Below are positions 1 to 6,467 of a stretch of 10,971 nt of DNA, in pieces. This stretch comes from Candidatus Iainarchaeum sp. GTDB lineage: Archaea > Iainarchaeota > Iainarchaeia > Iainarchaeales > GCA-2688035. The stretch spans positions 1-10,971 of the forward strand of contig JAQTPU010000021.1 of assembly GCA_028712575.1 (NCBI GenBank). The letters are read 5' to 3'. Numbering within the stretch: the first letter of the stretch is position 1; each line of letters starts with the position of its first letter. Below the pieces are notes generated by a model, which had not been told where the DNA came from, made no database searches, and worked only from the letters and a program-made list of their open reading frames with translations. The translations under genes and the position numbers were made by a program.

Positions 1-135
1 GAAGAACTCTTTCAACAACGCGCGCTTCAACGGGTCGTGAAAAACTTTGTACCTGTATTTTGGCACAAAAACGAGATGGAAAGAGTTTCTCCTCCTGTCA
101 GTTTCACTTTTATTCTTATAGCTACTTTCTGTCAT
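1..135 (-). CDS. tnpA: IS200/IS605-family Y1 transposase TnpA, N-terminal 45 residues (partial)
   Basis: Reading the minus strand from the ATG at 135 gives 45 codons open to the window edge. They include the stretch NSFHLVFVPKYRYKVF, which matches the first beta-strand region of the small HUH/Y1 transposases of the IS200/IS605 family. Members of this family (about 130-150 residues) excise and insert single-stranded DNA by way of subterminal hairpins. The HUH pair and the catalytic tyrosine lie beyond the window, so activity cannot be judged. A strong Shine-Dalgarno GGAGG sits at 143-147, 7 nt before the ATG, and is caught in a hairpin. The gene points away from the truncated hydrolase to its right. 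Confidence 0.88.
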   Translation of the reverse strand, partial: MTESSYKNKSETDRRRNSFHLVFVPKYRYKVFHDPLKRALLKEFF

Positions 136-143
136 AGTCTTAC

Positions 144-185
144 CTCCATTGAGTGCAGTCAAATTCGATACTGCACTTAATGGAG
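144..185 (-). promoter_or_regulatory. Hairpin sequestering the tnpA Shine-Dalgarno
   Basis: The arms 144-159 and 170-185 pair over 16 positions with one mismatch (151/178) around a 10-nt loop. In the minus-strand transcript, four bases of the tnpA Shine-Dalgarno (144-147) are buried in the stem, 8 nt before the start codon. For IS200 elements it is known that a 5'-UTR hairpin holds the transposase ribosome site closed and keeps transposition low. The same arrangement here suggests the same role. It could also serve as a DNA hairpin recognised by TnpA. Confidence 0.7.
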
Positions 186-204
186 AGTTTAAAGAAATAG
201 TTTA

Positions 205-264
205 AAGCCGCGCGAGACGGCATTCACCGTCACGTAGAACGTGAAGAACTCTGCCTCGCGGCTT
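205..264. mobile_element. Probable terminal/subterminal hairpin of the IS200/IS605 element
   Basis: An imperfect hairpin spans this stretch. AAGCCGC (205-211) pairs with GCGGCTT (258-264), GA (214-215) with TC (256-257), GGCA (219-222) with TGCC (252-255), TTCAC (223-227) with GTGAA (241-245), and GT (229-230) with AC (239-240). IS200/IS605 elements end in structured DNA of this kind. The position, between tnpA and the point where hydrolase similarity resumes (about 265), makes it the likely element end. Exact cleavage points cannot be read, and whether it is a left end or the remnant of a right end next to a lost tnpB is open. Confidence 0.5.
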
Positions 265-774
265 CATTGGTTTCCCTGGCTAAAGGAAAAACTTGAGGAA
301 CTTGGCTGCAGGGTTTTTGTCCCTGCTTTTCCCACTCCTGAAAACCAGTCTTTGCAGAACTGGCTTGCTGTTTTTCAGGAATACCAAGAAAATTTGGATA
401 ATGATTCTATTGTTGTAGGCCATAGCCTTGGGCCTGCTTTTTTGCTTAGCATTCTTGAAAAAGCAAAAAAGCCCATTAAAGCCGCTTTTTTTATAGCGGG
501 TTTTACAGGCTCACTGGGCAATCATTCTTTTGATGAAGTAAACAGAACTTTTGTTGAAAAAAATTTTGACTGGAAAAAGATAAGAAAAAACTGCAAAAGC
601 TTTTTCGTTTTCAATTCAGACAATGACCCGTATGTTCCGATTGAAAAAGGAAAAGAGCTTGCGGAAAAGCTCGGCACTAAGCTGATTATTGTGAAAGGCG
701 CAGGGCATTTCAACAAGGCAGCAGGCTACACAAAATTCGAATTGCTGCTGGAAAAAATAAAAAAAGAACTATAA
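241..774 (+). pseudogene. RBBP9/YdeN-like alpha/beta serine hydrolase, N-terminus lost at the IS junction
   Basis: From His9 onward (HWFPWLKEKLEELG) the frame matches the RBBP9/YdeN-like family of small alpha/beta hydrolases. The nucleophile elbow GHSLG is at about residues 60-64, the acid is in NSDNDPYVP, and the histidine is in GAGHFN, so the triad looks intact. Family members are about 180-200 residues and begin with a beta-strand and an HGWGG-type oxyanion loop about 15-20 residues before the WFPWL region. That part is missing. The eight residues in front (codons 241-264) are encoded by the hairpin assigned to the insertion element. The GTG at 241 has no convincing ribosome site. The gene is therefore most likely broken, although a short stable product cannot be excluded. 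Confidence 0.75.
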
Positions 775-933
775 AATCACAAGCCCCAAATCGCCTGAAA
801 CAAGCCATAATTATCCCATAGGTTAATTTGTTACCCATAAACCGATATTTTAAAAATTAAGGCTCAAATAACGCTTTTCCTGCCAAAATTGATTAAATGG
901 GGTTATTTTTGGCTTGAATTAGCAAAAATTGTG

Positions 934-961
934 TTTTTTTCGGTTTTTTCCTGTCTTTTTT
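934..961 (+). terminator. T-tract terminator downstream of the hydrolase
   Basis: Three runs of six to seven T residues occur within 28 nt, without a strong hairpin. Archaeal RNA polymerase commonly terminates at such U-rich tracts. They lie 160 nt after the hydrolase stop and before the ftsZ promoter. Confidence 0.35.
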
Positions 962-1002
962 CAAATCCAAGCGTAATTTGGGCTTTATACATAAAATGGA
1001 AG

Positions 1003-1011
1003 GTATATAAA
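1003..1011 (+). promoter_or_regulatory. TATA box of ftsZ
   Basis: GTATATAAA fits the archaeal TATA consensus and would place transcription start near 1030-1037. That gives a leader of about 50-60 nt before the TTG start at 1089, which carries a strong Shine-Dalgarno. A second TATA-like run at 1026-1032 is an alternative. Confidence 0.5.
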
Positions 1012-1076
1012 GAACTTAATGCGTAGTATATACAACTATTTTTTCCTTACAAAATAGAGTTTAAGATAGGGAAAAA

Positions 1077-1084
1077 GGGGTGAT
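1077..1084 (+). promoter_or_regulatory. Shine-Dalgarno that sets the ftsZ start at a TTG
   Basis: GGGGTGAT complements the 3' end of 16S rRNA (consensus GGAGGTGAT, one mismatch) and lies 4 nt before TTG 1089. It overlaps the GTG at 1080, so it argues against that longer start. Confidence 0.65.
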
Positions 1085-1088
1085 ATTC

Positions 1089-2159
1089 TTGAAAACTCTT
1101 ATTGAGAGCGCAGTGACAAAATCTGCGAAAGCAACTGAAGACGATAAGATTGAAGAATTCGGAACACCAAAAATAATGGTTATTGGTGTCGGCGGTGCAG
1201 GATGCAACGCAGTAAACAGAATAGCAAACATGGGAATTGCAGGCGCACAGCTTGTTGCAGTTAACACAGACAAGCAGCACTTGGCAATTATTAATGATGA
1301 ATTGACAAAAATCCTGATTGGAAAAAGCGTTACAAGAGGATTGGGCGCAGGCGGATATCCTGAAATCGGAGCAAAAGCCGCTGAAGTAAGCAGGTCCGCA
1401 CTTGAAGAAGTTTTGTCCCACGTTGACATGCTCTTTTTGAGCGCAGGAATGGGCGGCGGAACAGGAACTGGAGCAGCGCCAATAATTGCACAAATCGCAA
1501 AAGAACAGGGCGCAATTGTAATCGCAATGGTTACATACCCATTCGCTTTGGAAAAAGCAAGGCTTGTAAAAGCAGAGGAAGGAATCGAAGCGCTCCGCGG
1601 AGTGACAGACACAGTAGTTGTAATTGACAACAACAGATTGGTTGAATTGGTTCCTAATTTGCCGATTCAGGACGCATTCAAGGTTGCTGATGAAGTAACT
1701 GCAAGAACAGTGAGAGGCATTACTGAAACAATCACACAGCCGTCATTGATTAACCTGGATTATGCCGATGTCAGGAGCGTAATGTCAAACCAGGGACTGT
1801 CAGTAATTGCTGTCGGTGAATCAAAGTCTGTTGACAGAGTCAATGAAGTTGTTGAAGACACTTTGAAGAACGCATTGCTTGATGTTGACATTACAGGAGC
1901 AACAGGCGCCTTGATTCACATTACAGGCGGACCAGAACTGACATTGGGAGAAGCAAACGGTGTCGGGGAAATGCTGACTGAAAAAGTCGACCCAAGAGCA
2001 GTTGTAATCTGGGGAGCAAGAGTTGACCCTACATTCGAGAACAAGATTGAAGTAATCACAATCTTCACCGGAGTCCACAGCCCATACATCAAAGGCTCGG
2101 AACAGGCAAGGGCACAGATGAACAAGGGACACGGCGGCCTCGGATTAGCCTCATTGTAA
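1089..2159 (+). CDS. ftsZ: Cell division GTPase FtsZ (FtsZ1 type)
   Basis: Tubulin-superfamily GTPase that polymerises into the division ring at midcell. Numbered from the chosen start, there is a glycine-rich loop GVGGAGCNAVNR at about 34-45, the tubulin signature GGGTGTG at 122-128, and the T7 synergy loop NLDYAD at 222-227, which completes the active site of the neighbouring subunit. All are intact. The 356-residue length is normal for the family, and the C-terminus ends in a short glycine-rich tail. Start choice: GGGGTGAT at 1077-1084 is an excellent Shine-Dalgarno, 4 nt before the TTG at 1089. The in-frame GTG at 1080 lies inside that ribosome site and is unlikely. The gene stands alone between its own promoter and a hairpin terminator. 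The assignment to FtsZ1 rather than FtsZ2 is by general resemblance only. Confidence 0.96.
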   Translation: MKTLIESAVTKSAKATEDDKIEEFGTPKIMVIGVGGAGCNAVNRIANMGIAGAQLVAVNTDKQHLAIINDELTKILIGKSVTRGLGAGGYPEIGAKAAEVSRSALEEVLSHVDMLFLSAGMGGGTGTGAAPIIAQIAKEQGAIVIAMVTYPFALEKARLVKAEEGIEALRGVTDTVVVIDNNRLVELVPNLPIQDAFKVADEVTARTVRGITETITQPSLINLDYADVRSVMSNQGLSVIAVGESKSVDRVNEVVEDTLKNALLDVDITGATGALIHITGGPELTLGEANGVGEMLTEKVDPRAVVIWGARVDPTFENKIEVITIFTGVHSPYIKGSEQARAQMNKGHGGLGLASL

Positions 2160-2185
2160 AAACAACAACAAAAAGTTTCTTTTTT

Positions 2186-2220
2186 GAGAGCAATTTTTGC
2201 TCTCTCCTTTTTCTTTTTTT
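2186..2220 (+). terminator. Hairpin terminator of ftsZ
   Basis: GAGAGCAA (2186-2193) and TTGCTCTC (2197-2204) form a perfect 8-bp stem with a 3-nt loop. A run rich in T follows to 2220. It begins 27 nt after the ftsZ stop codon. Confidence 0.75.
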
Positions 2221-2225
2221 CGGCC

Positions 2226-2251
2226 TTTTCTTTCTTTTAAAAGAAAGAAAA
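2226..2251. repeat. 26-nt perfect palindrome with a direct half-repeat
   Basis: The sequence 2226-2251 equals its own reverse complement and consists only of T/C then A/G. The purine half AAAAGAAAGAAA (2239-2250) recurs exactly at 2263-2274. It lies in the convergent spacer between ftsZ and the leftward protease gene. It may act as a two-way terminator, but without a loop it would form a poor RNA hairpin, so the role is unknown. Confidence 0.5.
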
Positions 2252-2274
2252 TGTAGGTTGCCAAAAGAAAGAAA

Positions 2275-2464
2275 CCCTAAACCTATTTAAACACGGGCGC
2301 CATTAATGTTTTTTTATGAAAGCTAAAAATGCGCATAGTTTTTTGGGGCAATTGGTTGGCAGGTGTTTTACACGCAGCCTGTAACCGGGTGTTTCATGGC
2401 GTGGTTTTGCAGGCATAAAATCACTGTTATGAATGGCTTTTGAATAATTTAAATTTATGTTTGC
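2275..2464. other. Gene-poor convergent spacer between ftsZ and the M50 protease
   Basis: No convincing reading frame. A TATA-like CTATTTAAAC at 2283-2292 is followed 25-30 nt later by an ATG (2316) that opens only a 22-codon frame with no ribosome site. GGTTGGCAGG (2353-2362) partly pairs with CCTGTAACC just downstream, giving a weak hairpin. A short non-coding RNA is possible but unproven. No clear terminator for the leftward protease gene is visible. Confidence 0.4.
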
Positions 2465-3874
2465 TTAAAGCAAAAACGGCACTGCATTGAGAATCAGTAG
2501 TGCGAGCACTAACCAGAAGAAAATTTTGCCGATTGCTTTTTCCTTTTGTTCCTGCGGAACCTTCCAGAAGCCAAGATACGGGAGAAGGATTAGTTTTGTT
2601 ATTTTTCCTCCGTCAAAGGGCTCGAGAGGCATGAAGTTTGCAATTCCCACTAAGAAATTCAGTATCCAGAACCAGAATAAGAAGCTGGAAATGAAGCTTA
2701 GTGAAAGCACAAAGTAAATGTAATAAGGCGAGAATTTTGTATCCGGCTTTAACTGGTCCTGGACAGTATACCCTTGATAACCCATGCTGTCCGGTGTTAT
2801 TGTTGCCTGGAAAACGTTTTTATCGGGAGAATTCTGGTCTTTCTGCAGTGTAAGGAAATAAGTGTTTTTGCCTATTTCACGCAACTGGTTTGACCAGTCC
2901 TCTGCTGAAGAGATGTTTTTGCCGTTGATTGCAATTACAACCATGTTTTTGTCAAGTTTTCCAAAAGCAGGGCTTGGGCTTATCTGGCCGCAAACATCAA
3001 TGTTCTGGTCAACATTGGATATAACGACTTTTGCCACGTTCTGCTTGTATTCAAGGAGAGAAACATTGATAATTGCGGCAAATACTGTAAAATAAAGAAC
3101 TGCAAAAACAGCCGCAGCGGCAAGGTTTGCAGTCGGACCTGCACTGAAAACACGCAGCTGGTCTTTTTCCCTTGTGCGTTTTAATTGCCCTTCATCAGGC
3201 TCTACAAAAGCCCCTATTGGAAAAATTCCAATCAATAAAAGGCCTGTGCTTTTGATTTTGACAAGGGCTTTTCTTGCGAGTATTCCATGCATTCCTTCAT
3301 GGACAATGAGAATAATCAGAAGTGAAATCCAGCCGTGCAGGGGGATTGTTACTGGAAATTTCGGCAGGGAAACTCCGGGAATCAGGGGTGCAACTCCGGG
3401 GCAGGATTTTGCCCCCATTAATGCGTTTGTAATCACGTATTCGGCATAAACTGCAAGAGTAACAACCATGAAGCCGGCAAACCCCATTACTCCAAAGCCC
3501 AATGCCATAAGATAGGAATATTTTTCAGTGAACGGGCTTGAAAGCAGTGAGGAAAAAACAAGGTTGAATGCAATAGTCAGAAGCGCAATGCTTGCAATAA
3601 AAAGGATTATTCTGGGGATTGCCTTGAGTTTTTTTCCGAACAGGTAATCAATGCCTATTGCGCCGAAGCCCAGCACAAGTCCGAAATCCGCAAATGCATT
3701 GAGAATTGTTTTGTGCTCTGCAAACCTGTCAAAAAGAGGCAGCGGCTTTGTCGTCTTAATCATTGACCCTATGTAAAAGGTCTGGGCTTTTGCAAATTTT
3801 TTAAGGAGAAAAGTAGTGATTATCAAAAAAAGCAGTATTCCGATTGCCCATGCCGCTATTTCAACCAGTTCCAT
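2465..3874 (-). CDS. M50 site-2-protease-like intramembrane metalloprotease with PDZ domain
   Basis: Polytopic membrane zinc protease of the site-2-protease/RseP class, which cuts membrane-anchored substrates within the bilayer. Numbered from the ATG at 3874, several hydrophobic segments precede the zinc motif HEGMH (192-196, HExxH type). A GPTANLAAA segment follows at about 246-254, then a PDZ-like region at about 280-360 (PAFGKLDKNMVVIAINGK), and then the third zinc ligand in NFMPLEPFDGG (413-423). All metal-binding elements are intact. The length (469) is long for the family because of an N-terminal extension with extra membrane segments. A TTG at 3889 is in frame but has no ribosome site. 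The ATG lies 4 nt after the MBF1 stop with a weak GAGTGA in front, so translation is probably coupled to MBF1. The substrate is unknown. Confidence 0.87.
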   Translation of the reverse strand: MELVEIAAWAIGILLFLIITTFLLKKFAKAQTFYIGSMIKTTKPLPLFDRFAEHKTILNAFADFGLVLGFGAIGIDYLFGKKLKAIPRIILFIASIALLTIAFNLVFSSLLSSPFTEKYSYLMALGFGVMGFAGFMVVTLAVYAEYVITNALMGAKSCPGVAPLIPGVSLPKFPVTIPLHGWISLLIILIVHEGMHGILARKALVKIKSTGLLLIGIFPIGAFVEPDEGQLKRTREKDQLRVFSAGPTANLAAAAVFAVLYFTVFAAIINVSLLEYKQNVAKVVISNVDQNIDVCGQISPSPAFGKLDKNMVVIAINGKNISSAEDWSNQLREIGKNTYFLTLQKDQNSPDKNVFQATITPDSMGYQGYTVQDQLKPDTKFSPYYIYFVLSLSFISSFLFWFWILNFLVGIANFMPLEPFDGGKITKLILLPYLGFWKVPQEQKEKAIGKIFFWLVLALLILNAVPFLL

Positions 3875-3878
3875 TGTT

Positions 3879-4268
3879 TCACTCTTCAATTTTTTCTTTT
3901 AGTTTTACCTGCAGTGCCTTTTCAAGCTTTTTAATAAGCGCGTCGGAAGGCTTCAGGTGTTCAGATTCAGTCCTTTTAAGCAGGGAGGCGGGTTCAAAAA
4001 TTTTTTTTCCCAATTCTTCAAGAGTAAGGCCCTGTTTCTGCCTTGCACAGGAAATAATCCTGCCGAAGCCTTTTTTCAAATCCAAAGCAAGGTCAAAAGA
4101 ACCGGCCTTTTCAATTTCCTTTTCCTCAAAATCAATTTTTCCGGCAGGCTTTGGCTTTTCCGCTTCAAGGCCGAAGCGCGCACACTCTTTGCAGGCAAGC
4201 ATTTCAATGCCGTCAAGCAAAATTTTTTTTGCACTGCCGGTTTCTTTCCCGCAGACTTCACACTGCAT
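3879..4268 (-). CDS. Archaeal multiprotein bridging factor 1 (MBF1), zinc ribbon plus HTH
   Basis: The N-terminal zinc ribbon has Cys3, Cys6, Cys26 and Cys29 (CEVCGK and CKECARFG). After a charged linker, a Cro/XRE helix-turn-helix spans about 66-125 (ARQKQGLTLEELGKKI). The 129-residue length and domain order match archaeal MBF1. Eukaryotic MBF1 bridges activators and TBP. The archaeal form has been reported to bind the small ribosomal subunit, so a translation-linked role is likely. The ATG at 4268 follows an A/T-rich leader with no clear Shine-Dalgarno. The gene sits 60 nt downstream of the EF-Tu domain-II gene and 4 nt upstream of the M50 protease, and the three may share a transcript. Confidence 0.9.
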   Translation of the reverse strand: MQCEVCGKETGSAKKILLDGIEMLACKECARFGLEAEKPKPAGKIDFEEKEIEKAGSFDLALDLKKGFGRIISCARQKQGLTLEELGKKIFEPASLLKRTESEHLKPSDALIKKLEKALQVKLKEKIEE

Positions 4269-4328
4269 ATAATTTTAAAAAAAAGAAACAGTTAATAAGG
4301 AATTGCAATGAAAAGCATTCCGGCTAAT

Positions 4329-4673
4329 TCAATAAAATTCCAGAATATCGCCCGCTGAAATGTCCTGCTTCAGGACACCATCAAGGGACATGTTGACAAG
4401 CTCGCCCGCACTTGCCTCTGCAACCTGAATTCTCCTTCTTTCAATGCTCCGCACTTTTCCTGTTTTTTCATTCGCATTGCAGGAAAGCCCTGTTTTTAAC
4501 ACGCCCTCGCGCACCATTCCGACTATGACAGTGCCGACAGAAGGAATCTGATAGGAGCCCTGCACTTCAAACTTGCAGAGGCCTTTTCTCGGCATGCTCC
4601 AATCAGCCCTTGCCTGATTGGAAAGCCCTTCTTCCCTGCCATTTCCGCCAAAAATCCTGTCAAAAAAACCCAT
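4329..4673 (-). CDS. Stand-alone EF-Tu domain-II (beta-barrel) protein
   Basis: A 114-residue protein. Residues about 34-112 (FEVQGSYQIPSVGTVIVGMV, then RRRIQVAEASAGELVNMSL, ending SAGDILEF) have the pattern of translation-factor domain II: a beta-barrel with the conserved GTVIVG turn and an ERRRIQVAEA segment like the EF-Tu/EF1A effector barrel. No GTPase domain or P-loop is present. The first ten residues (MGFFDRIFGG) could form an amphipathic helix, followed by a flexible linker. The start is firm: AAGGGGTG (4686 to 4679 on the minus strand) lies 5 nt before the ATG. Such orphan domain-II proteins occur in archaea, but their function is not established. Next to MBF1, a ribosome- or factor-related role is an inference. 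Confidence 0.75.
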   Translation of the reverse strand: MGFFDRIFGGNGREEGLSNQARADWSMPRKGLCKFEVQGSYQIPSVGTVIVGMVREGVLKTGLSCNANEKTGKVRSIERRRIQVAEASAGELVNMSLDGVLKQDISAGDILEFY

Positions 4674-4747
4674 AAAAACACCCCTTCAGCATCAACAATA
4701 TAACATACCATGAAAAACAATTAATACCTATGCAATGCAAAAAAAAC

Positions 4748-5497
4748 TCATATGCTTGTCCTGTTGAACAGGAACCCTGCAAACAGGAGTGCAACTGCAA
4801 GAATCACTGCCAGGACTGCAATGTCAAGCGCGAACGGCATTGAGCCTGCGCCGTTTATCAGAGTGCGGAGCGCATCTATTCCATAACTGACAGGGTTTGC
4901 ATTGCTCAAAGCCTTGAGCCAGTCCGGCATTTTGTCAAGCGGAAAAAGCGCATTTGAAAGAAAGAACAGGGGGAACATCAGGAGGTTTACCAAAAGCTGG
5001 AATGTTTCAATTTCAGTAATAACTGAAGCAAAAATGATTCCTATTGAAACCACAAAAGTGGAAAACAGCACCATTACAATTATTGCAAGCAAAAAACCCG
5101 CAATAGAAGGGCTTGCAAGCCCGAACAATATGCCGAGGATTAGAATAATAAGGCCCTGCAGGACAGAGGTTGTCGCGCCTCCGAGGGCTTTGCCGATTAC
5201 AATTGTTGTCCTGCTTGTAGGCGCTGCAAGAAGCTCTTTCAGATAACCCAATTCCCTGTCCCAGATAATTGAAACCCCTGAAAAAATCGAGTTGAACAAA
5301 AGAGTCATTCCAATAATTCCGGGCAGGATAAATGCCTGATAATTAAAACCGGGAATCAGCGAGCCAATTCCCCCTCCAAGAGCCACAAGAAAAAGAAGCG
5401 GCATTGCAAGGCTTCCGACAATCCTCGACTTGGAATTAGTGAAACGCTTGACTTCGCGCAGCCAGACAGCATAAATTTTGCCCATATTAATGTCCAT
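4748..5497 (-). CDS. ABC-2 type exporter permease
   Basis: A 249-residue integral membrane protein with about six hydrophobic segments. It carries the family's C-terminal signature region NALFPLDKMPDWLKALSNANPVSYGIDALR, typical of DrrB/NodJ-like ABC-2 permeases. It pairs with the ATPase encoded immediately upstream to export an unknown, probably hydrophobic, substrate. Its ATG at 5497 lies inside the last codons of the ATPase gene (11-nt overlap). An AGGAGG about 10 nt upstream, also within the ATPase gene, serves as ribosome site, so the two are translationally coupled. An in-frame ATG at 5485 is a weaker alternative. Confidence 0.9.
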   Translation of the reverse strand: MDINMGKIYAVWLREVKRFTNSKSRIVGSLAMPLLFLVALGGGIGSLIPGFNYQAFILPGIIGMTLLFNSIFSGVSIIWDRELGYLKELLAAPTSRTTIVIGKALGGATTSVLQGLIILILGILFGLASPSIAGFLLAIIVMVLFSTFVVSIGIIFASVITEIETFQLLVNLLMFPLFFLSNALFPLDKMPDWLKALSNANPVSYGIDALRTLINGAGSMPFALDIAVLAVILAVALLFAGFLFNRTSI

Positions 5498-6467
5498 GCA
5501 TAACCAGCCTCCTTTTGAAATCAGACTGGCCGTTGCCCTCTTCCCTTATCTGCTTTCCAGTAAGCTGAATAAAAACATCCTCAAGGCTTGGAACATGAAG
5601 CTCAATGCTCTCCAGCTTTATTCCGGCCTTTTCCATAGCACTGGCAATGCCAGGAATCGCTTCACTGCCGTTTTTTACTTCAAAAGAAACCGCATCCGCA
5701 ATAACCCTGGCATTGGCGCCGAGCTTTTTTTTATTCACCAATTCAAGTATTTTCCGGTTATCCGCGCTTTTTAGCGACAAAACCTGGCCGCCAAGCATTT
5801 TCTTGAGGTTCGAAGGAGTGTCAAGGGCAATTATTTTTCCATGGTCAATAATCGCAATCCTGTCGCACAAGGCATCCGCTTCCTCAAGGTAATGCGTTGA
5901 AAGGACAATAGTGATTCCCTGCTGCTTCAGCTTTTGTATATATGTCCAGATATGGCGCCTTGTATGCGCATCAAGGCCCAATGTCGGCTCGTCAAGAAAA
6001 ATAATCTTCGGAGTGTGCAGCAGGCCCCTCGCAATCTCAAGCCTTCTTCTCATTCCGCCCGAAAAAGTCTTTACAAGCTTTTTTTCCCATTCCAAAAGCT
6101 CGACAAGCCCGAGCACTTCCCTTATTTTCTTTTTTCTGTCAGGGGCGGGCATGTCATACAGCCTCCCGTGGATGTCAAGATTGTCATAAGCGCTCAGCCT
6201 GCTGTCAAGAGTCTGGTCCTGAAAAACAATCCCAATGCTTTTGCGCACTTTTTCAGGGTCATGTGAAATGTCAAAGCCGTTTATTTTTGCTGTTCCGCTC
6301 GTGGGCTTCAAAATCGTAGTAAGCATATAGGCTGAAGTGCTTTTTCCCGCACCGTTCGGCCCAAGAAAGCCGAAAATCTCGCCTTCGGCAACAGAAAAAC
6401 TAATGCCGTCAACTGCAGTGAAATCCCCGAATTTTTTTGTAAGCGCCAAAACCTCTATTGCATTCAT
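5487..6467 (-). CDS. ABC exporter ATP-binding protein (DrrA-like)
   Basis: Complete nucleotide-binding domain: Walker A GPNGAGKST at 36-44, Q-loop at Gln84 (VFQDQTLD), signature FSGGM at 136-140, Walker B IIFLDE at 156-161, and H-loop His193 (STHYLEEADALCD). About 90 further residues follow, similar to the C-terminal extension of DrrA/CcmA-type exporters. The 326-residue length fits. The start ATG at 6467 has AAGGTGG 4 nt upstream and overlaps the MarR stop as ATGA, so it is coupled to the regulator. It energises the adjacent ABC-2 permease. The substrate cannot be told. Confidence 0.95.
   Translation of the reverse strand: MNAIEVLALTKKFGDFTAVDGISFSVAEGEIFGFLGPNGAGKSTSAYMLTTILKPTSGTAKINGFDISHDPEKVRKSIGIVFQDQTLDSRLSAYDNLDIHGRLYDMPAPDRKKKIREVLGLVELLEWEKKLVKTFSGGMRRRLEIARGLLHTPKIIFLDEPTLGLDAHTRRHIWTYIQKLKQQGITIVLSTHYLEEADALCDRIAIIDHGKIIALDTPSNLKKMLGGQVLSLKSADNRKILELVNKKKLGANARVIADAVSFEVKNGSEAIPGIASAMEKAGIKLESIELHVPSLEDVFIQLTGKQIREEGNGQSDFKRRLVMHGH

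Larger units (their letters stand above)
775..1076. other. Gene-free spacer between the hydrolase and ftsZ
   Basis: About 300 nt of A/T-rich sequence with no credible reading frame. It contains T-tracts after the hydrolase (934-940, 944-949, 956-961), which could end a rightward transcript in archaeal fashion. A weak 7-bp inverted repeat (882-888 with 907-913) has a long loop. The ftsZ promoter follows. Confidence 0.6.

Noticed and set aside
1061..1633. Long minus-strand frame (190 codons) opposite ftsZ
   Set aside because: It is a mirror of ftsZ codon structure, has low-complexity Ala/Pro/Ile/Ser composition, and lacks any family similarity or ribosome site.
2226..2274. Short repeated A/G units as a CRISPR array
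   Set aside because: There are only two copies of a 12-nt purine run with no regular spacers, and no cas genes are present.
2316..2384. 22-codon ORF from the ATG at 2316
   Set aside because: It has no ribosome site, no recognisable features and very short length. It is probably chance.
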